From Limisphaerales bacterium (GTDB lineage: Bacteria; Verrucomicrobiota; Verrucomicrobiia; Limisphaerales; UBA11358), in the NCBI GenBank assembly GCA_003455565.1, contig DMQW01000167.1:1-9826 (forward strand): 9,826 bases of DNA, written 5' to 3'. The notes under the pieces were generated by a model, which saw only the letters and a list, made by a program, of their open reading frames with translations, did no database searches and was not told the origin of the DNA. The position numbers and the translations under genes are program-made. Positions 6,218 through 9,826 of the stretch are shown here, piece after piece; position 1 is the first letter of the stretch; every line of letters begins with the position of its first letter.

Positions 6218-6254
6218 CTAGGGTTGGTGCGCCATGCGCAAGCACCTACCCTAG
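6218..6254. repeat. Hairpin repeat with 13-base arms
   Basis: The arms ctagggttggtgc (6218-6230) and gcacctaccctag (6242-6254) pair at 12 of 13 positions around an 11-base loop. That is a strong stem-loop in an area with no gene. No T-run follows, so it looks like a dispersed palindrome rather than a terminator. Confidence 0.7.
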
Positions 6255-6276
6255 TAAATCGTCCCGCAAAATAATT

Positions 6277-6303
6277 CCTTCTCCGCATCGGATGGGGAGA
6301 AGG
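6277..6303. repeat. Hairpin repeat ccttctcc/ggagaagg
   Basis: An 8-bp perfect inverted repeat (6277-6284, 6296-6303) encloses gcatcggatgg. It is followed by ggtggccggaggccggatgagg. This arrangement, a ctccc...catcggatggggag motif followed by a GGCCG-rich stretch, is a widespread intergenic repeat in several bacterial groups. Its role is unknown. Confidence 0.6.
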
Positions 6304-6424
6304 TGGCCGGAGGCCGGATGAGGTGAACCGCGAAACACACGAATCACGCGAAAATCTTCAACCGCTGATGAACGCGGATTGACGCTGATAATTTTCCCGC
6401 GCACAATCGCGCGCGTCAAACGTC

Positions 6425-9400
6425 ATGCACCCGCTGGAAACTTATCTCACCGAAATCGCCACGTTGCGCGGGGCGACGAAGGAAACTTCCGGCTACGGCG
6501 TGCTCCAAAATCTCCTCAACGCCGCCGGTCACCCGCTCAAACCGAAGGTCAAGTGCATCATCCATCCCAAGAACACCGGCGCGGGCATTCCGGATGGCGG
6601 ATTGTTCCTGCCCGAACAGTTGAAACAACACGACGAGGCGGAAAATTTTGGCGAACTCATTCCCGCGCGCGGCGTCATCGAAGTCAAATCGGTCGGCGAA
6701 GACATCGCGGATTTTGCGGAATCACCGCAGGTGGAAAAATATCTCGGACGCTACGGTCAGGTGTTGCTGACCAACTACCGCGAATTTCTTTTGCTCAAAC
6801 GCATTGGCGGCAAGACGCAAAAACTTGAAGGCTTTCAACTCGCGCCGGATGAAAAATCTTTCTGGCTGGCCGCCGCGCACCCGCGCAAGACGGCAGACGC
6901 GCTGGGTGAACGCTGCGCCGAATACCTCAAGCGGGTGATGCTCCACAACGCGCCGTTGAACAATCCCAAAGACGTGGCCTTCTTCCTCGCCTCGTATGCG
7001 CGCGATGCCCGCGCCCGGGTGGAAAACGCCGGTGATTTGCCCGCGCTCGCCGCCGTCCGTGGCGCGTTGGAAGAAGCGCTCGGCATGAAGTTCGAGGCGG
7101 AGAAGGGCGAACACTTCTTCCGCTCCACGCTGGTTCAAACTTTATTTTATGGCGTGTTTTCTGCGTGGGTTCTCTGGCACAAGGAAAAGCCGCAGCGTAA
7201 AAATGATTTCGATTGGAAGTCCGCCGCGTGGACGCTCCATGTGCCGATGATCAAGGCGTTGTTTGAGCAGGTCGCCACGCCGACAAAGCTCGGCCCGCTT
7301 GGATTGGTGGAAGTTTTGGACTGGACCGCCGCCGCGCTCAACCGCGTTGACCGCGCCGCGTTCTTTGAGAAATTTCTGGAATCCCACGCCGTCCAGTATT
7401 TCTACGAGCCATTTCTGGAAGCCTTCGACTCCGAACTGCGCAAGCAACTGGGCGTGTGGTATACGCCGCCGGAGATTGTGCAGTATCAGGTCGCCCGCGT
7501 GGACGCCGCGCTGCGCGATAAAGATGGATTGAACATTCCCGACGGCCTCGCCGACCCGCGTGTGTTCGTGCTCGACATTGCCTGCGGCACGGGCGCGTAT
7601 GTCATCGAGGTGTTGCGAGTCATTGCGCAAACGCTTAAAGAGGAAAAAGGTGAAGGCGACGCCCTCAATGCTGAAGCCGTAAAAGAAGCCGCGCAAAAAC
7701 GTGTCTTTGGTTTTGAAATCATGCCCGCGCCGTTCGTTGTGGCGCATTTGCAAATGGGTTTGCTCCTGCAAAATCTGGGCGTGCCGCTGGACGATGCCAA
7801 AGGCGAACGCGCCGGAATTTTCCTGACCAACTCGCTGACCGGCTGGGATTTTGCCGGGGAGAATCCCAAGCTCGCCAACTGGCCGGAGTTGGCAGCCGAG
7901 CGCGCGGGCGCGGGCAACGTGAAACAGAAGAAACCCATTCTCGTCATCATCAGCAATCCGCCTTACAACGCCTTCGCGGGCATCAGCCCGGAGGAGGAGC
8001 AAGGCTTGGTTGATTCTTACAAGGAAGGTCTGGTCAAGGTCTGGGGCATCAAGAAATTCAACCTCGACGATCTTTACGTTCGGTTCTTCCGCCTGGCCGA
8101 GCGGCGCATCGCGGAAAAAACCGGCCTTGGTATCGTCAGTTTCATTTCCAATTTTTCCTACTTGAGCGACCCGTCGTTTGTCGTGATGCGGCAGCGGTTC
8201 TTGCAGGAGTTCGATTCGCTTTGGTTTGACTGTTTGAACGGCGACAGCCGCGAGACCGGCAAGCTCACGCCGGAAGGCAAGCCCGACCCGTCCGTGTTTT
8301 CCACGGAATACAACCGCGAAGGCATCCGTGTGGGCACGGCGATAGCCACCATGATTCGTAGGAGACGACGTGAGGAGTCTCAAACTTCCAAGAAGAAAAG
8401 TAAGAGTCTCCTCACGTCGTCTCCTACAAGTAAAATAGGGGACGTATTCTTCCGTCAGTTTTGGGGTGCGGACAAGCGCGCGGAACTTTTGGAAAGCCTC
8501 AAGGCGAAAAAGTTCGCCAAGCAGTATGAGAATGTTAAGCCGACCAAAGAAAATCGTTTTTCTTTTTGTCCGTCTGATGTCACGGGAGATTATCACGGCT
8601 GGCCACGCTTGACCGAATTGTGTGCCGAAGCTCCGAGCAATGGACTGATGGAAAAACGCGCGGGCGCATTGATTGACATTGACCGCATGGCTTTGGAAAA
8701 ACGGATGCTGGATTATTACGACCCGAATGTTTCTTGGGATGAGTTGAAGATTTTGAAAACCGGGCTGACGGAAGACGCCGCACGTTTTGACGCAAAGAAG
8801 GCGAGAGAGAAAGTCACGGCGGCGGAAGATTTTGAATCGGAAAATCTACGTCGTTATGCGCTCCGTCCATTTGATACTCGCTGGTGTTATTTTAGTTCCG
8901 AGCGTCCACTTTGGAACGAGCCGCGCCCGACACTTTGGCAACAATGCTGGAAAGGGAATTCATTTCTTCTCACTCGCATGAATTGCCCGCGCAGTCCTGA
9001 AGGTGCGCCGATGAGTTTCACAGCTTGCTTATCCGACGACCATTATTTGACACCGGATGCTGTTGCAATTCCGTTTCGTCTGCGCGCCGCGTTGCCAACC
9101 AAGCTAAAGAAAAAGGACGACGGCAACGGCGAGTTCAAAAGTGTGCTGCACGAAGCCGCACCCGCCTACCATGCGGGCAAAATCACCGCCAACCTTTCGC
9201 CCGCCGCTCGCGCGTATCTCGCCAAGCTCGGCATCAAGAATCCCGATGACGACGCCGACACGGCGGCTTTGATTTGGATGCACGCGCTCGCCATTGGTTA
9301 TTCGCCCGCGTATCTCGCGGAGAATGCCGACGGTGTTCGTCAGGATTGGCCGCGAATTCCGTTGCCCGATTCCAAGGTCGCGTTGCTCGCATCCGCAGAA

Positions 9401-9826
9401 TTGGGCAAACAAGTCGCCGTCTTGCTTGACACCGAAACGCCAGTTCAAGGCGTGACGGCGGGAAAAGTTCGCGCGGAACTGGTGAAGATTGCCGTTGTCA
9501 CCCGGTTGACGCGCGAGACATTAAATCTTTCCGTCACCGCCGGCTGGGGCCACGCCGGACAAAACGGCGTGACGATGCCCGGCAAAGGCAAATTGGCAAC
9601 GCGCCCGTTCACGGCGGACGAGGCGGCGGCGTTCGGAGCGCGAGTTGTCCCAACTCGCAGCACTCCCGCCAGCACGAGCGCATCCGAAGTTTCCGAGCCG
9701 TCTGCTCCCGCGAACGCGCTGCGAGTTGAGACAACTCGCGCTCCGTCAGAATTACTCGGCCCCGCCACGCATGACATTTTCCTGAACGAAGCCGCCTGCT
9801 GGAGCAACGTGCCGGAGAAAGTCTGG
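6425..9826 (+). CDS. Single-chain restriction-modification enzyme, type ISP/IIG-like, 3' end outside window
   Basis: This open frame starts at ATG 6425 and runs 1134 codons to the window edge with no stop. It should cut DNA at unmethylated sites and protect its own by N6-adenine methylation. The N-terminus has a PD-(D/E)xK nuclease signature: P56-D57, then E86-V87-K88 in GVIEVKSV. A largely helical part follows and ends with GVWYTPPEIV (about 343-352). The gamma-type methylase shows motif I as LDIACGTGA (D384) and motif IV as NPPY (511-514). The C-terminal part has RPFDTRWCYF (814-823), typical of the type ISP specificity domain. I see no Walker A or DEAD-box between nuclease and methylase, unlike LlaGI and LlaBIII. 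Two palindromic elements are read through in frame (residues about 645-668 and 1070-1107). No Shine-Dalgarno sequence precedes the start, and no partner gene is visible. Confidence 0.93.
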   Translation, partial: MHPLETYLTEIATLRGATKETSGYGVLQNLLNAAGHPLKPKVKCIIHPKNTGAGIPDGGLFLPEQLKQHDEAENFGELIPARGVIEVKSVGEDIADFAESPQVEKYLGRYGQVLLTNYREFLLLKRIGGKTQKLEGFQLAPDEKSFWLAAAHPRKTADALGERCAEYLKRVMLHNAPLNNPKDVAFFLASYARDARARVENAGDLPALAAVRGALEEALGMKFEAEKGEHFFRSTLVQTLFYGVFSAWVLWHKEKPQRKNDFDWKSAAWTLHVPMIKALFEQVATPTKLGPLGLVEVLDWTAAALNRVDRAAFFEKFLESHAVQYFYEPFLEAFDSELRKQLGVWYTPPEIVQYQVARVDAALRDKDGLNIPDGLADPRVFVLDIACGTGAYVIEVLRVIAQTLKEEKGEGDALNAEAVKEAAQKRVFGFEIMPAPFVVAHLQMGLLLQNLGVPLDDAKGERAGIFLTNSLTGWDFAGENPKLANWPELAAERAGAGNVKQKKPILVIISNPPYNAFAGISPEEEQGLVDSYKEGLVKVWGIKKFNLDDLYVRFFRLAERRIAEKTGLGIVSFISNFSYLSDPSFVVMRQRFLQEFDSLWFDCLNGDSRETGKLTPEGKPDPSVFSTEYNREGIRVGTAIATMIRRRRREESQTSKKKSKSLLTSSPTSKIGDVFFRQFWGADKRAELLESLKAKKFAKQYENVKPTKENRFSFCPSDVTGDYHGWPRLTELCAEAPSNGLMEKRAGALIDIDRMALEKRMLDYYDPNVSWDELKILKTGLTEDAARFDAKKAREKVTAAEDFESENLRRYALRPFDTRWCYFSSERPLWNEPRPTLWQQCWKGNSFLLTRMNCPRSPEGAPMSFTACLSDDHYLTPDAVAIPFRLRAALPTKLKKKDDGNGEFKSVLHEAAPAYHAGKITANLSPAARAYLAKLGIKNPDDDADTAALIWMHALAIGYSPAYLAENADGVRQDWPRIPLPDSKVALLASAELGKQVAVLLDTETPVQGVTAGKVRAELVKIAVVTRLTRETLNLSVTAGWGHAGQNGVTMPGKGKLATRPFTADEAAAFGARVVPTRSTPASTSASEVSEPSAPANALRVETTRAPSELLGPATHDIFLNEAACWSNVPEKVW
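8358..8427. repeat. In-frame palindromic element C in the restriction-modification gene
   Basis: Arms of 23 bases (8358-8380 and 8405-8427) pair at 22 of 23 positions, the first 20 without mismatch, around a 24-base spacer. The arm begins gtaggagacgacgtgaggag. It is translated as residues about 645-668, an Arg-rich then Lys/Ser-rich stretch (IRRRRREESQTSKKKSKSLL). It lies between the methylase core and the block GDVFFRQFWGADKR. The composition is unlike the rest of the protein, which supports insertion. Confidence 0.8.
9634..9745. repeat. In-frame palindromic element D in the restriction-modification gene
   Basis: Terminal inverted repeats of 28 bases (9634-9661 and 9718-9745) match at 27 positions; the outer 16 (cggagcgcgagttgtc) are perfect. 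Each end is itself a hairpin: gcgagttg-tcc-caactcgc (9640-9658) and gcgagttg-aga-caactcgc (9721-9739). The element is 112 bases and is translated as residues about 1070-1107. That stretch is rich in Ser, Thr, Pro and Ala, like a flexible linker. It has the same double-hairpin design as elements A and B, with a different sequence. Confidence 0.85.

Larger units (their letters stand above)
6151..6424. other. Intergenic mosaic of short repeats before the restriction-modification gene
   Basis: No gene is visible here. The stretch has a 12-base direct repeat, ttgacgcgaatt, at 6156-6167 and 6175-6186. Two hairpins follow, listed separately. After them come stretches such as cgcgaaacacacgaatcacg (6332-6351) and a gatgaacgcggattgacgct segment. 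These look like the dispersed intergenic motifs of Verrucomicrobiota genomes. The promoter of the downstream gene should lie in the last part, but I cannot assign its boxes. Confidence 0.4.

Noticed and set aside
7142..8596. A 484-codon open frame on the minus strand
   Set aside because: It lies antisense to the restriction-modification gene, whose plus-strand frame holds the nuclease, LDIACGTGA and NPPY motifs. The minus-strand translation resembles no protein family.

Overview
The window looks like chromosomal DNA of a Verrucomicrobiota bacterium, probably of the Pedosphaera/Limisphaerales type. The reasons are indirect. Small palindromic repeats are abundant both between and inside genes. 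Genes are moderately GC-rich and lack clear Shine-Dalgarno sequences. Unknown Tat-exported proteins and a B12-binding radical SAM protein of the DUF4080 type are present, and one gene remnant ends like exported verrucomicrobial proteins (TNW..IPGSTT ... VFYRL). The phylum call is inference from style, not from a marker gene.

Layout from left to right. An L-lactate permease gene (minus strand) fills 49-1689. Positions 1690-2647 are a scrap region: a tRNA-Pro(GGG)-like gene with several defects, an inverted pair of small palindromes, and three 3'-terminal gene fragments. These are the ends of dihydrolipoamide dehydrogenase, a DUF5615 protein, and a ClpB-like chaperone. Next is a Tat-exported protein of unknown function (minus, 2648-4126). 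A 33-base direct repeat matching the ClpB-like tail brackets this gene. A divergent gene (plus, 4258-5922) encodes a B12-binding radical SAM protein. A second scrap region, 5923-6424, holds two more 3'-terminal fragments and several hairpin repeats. The rest, 6425-9826, is one long open reading frame on the plus strand that runs off the window. It encodes a single-chain restriction-modification enzyme of the type ISP / type IIG kind: an N-terminal PD-(D/E)xK nuclease, an N6-adenine methylase, and a C-terminal specificity region, with no visible helicase.

The most notable signal is a set of four palindromic elements lying inside coding sequence and read through in frame. Two are in the radical SAM gene (4641-4712, 5547-5628) and two in the restriction-modification gene (8358-8427, 9634-9745). 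Three of the four share one design: terminal inverted repeats enclosing two small hairpins. The fourth is one long hairpin. This resembles REPIN-type elements of other bacteria and, because they are translated, the Rickettsia palindromic elements. The second pattern is that all five gene scraps are 3' ends with their stop codons kept, joined at their broken upstream sides. The intact genes do not form an obvious pathway or operon together.
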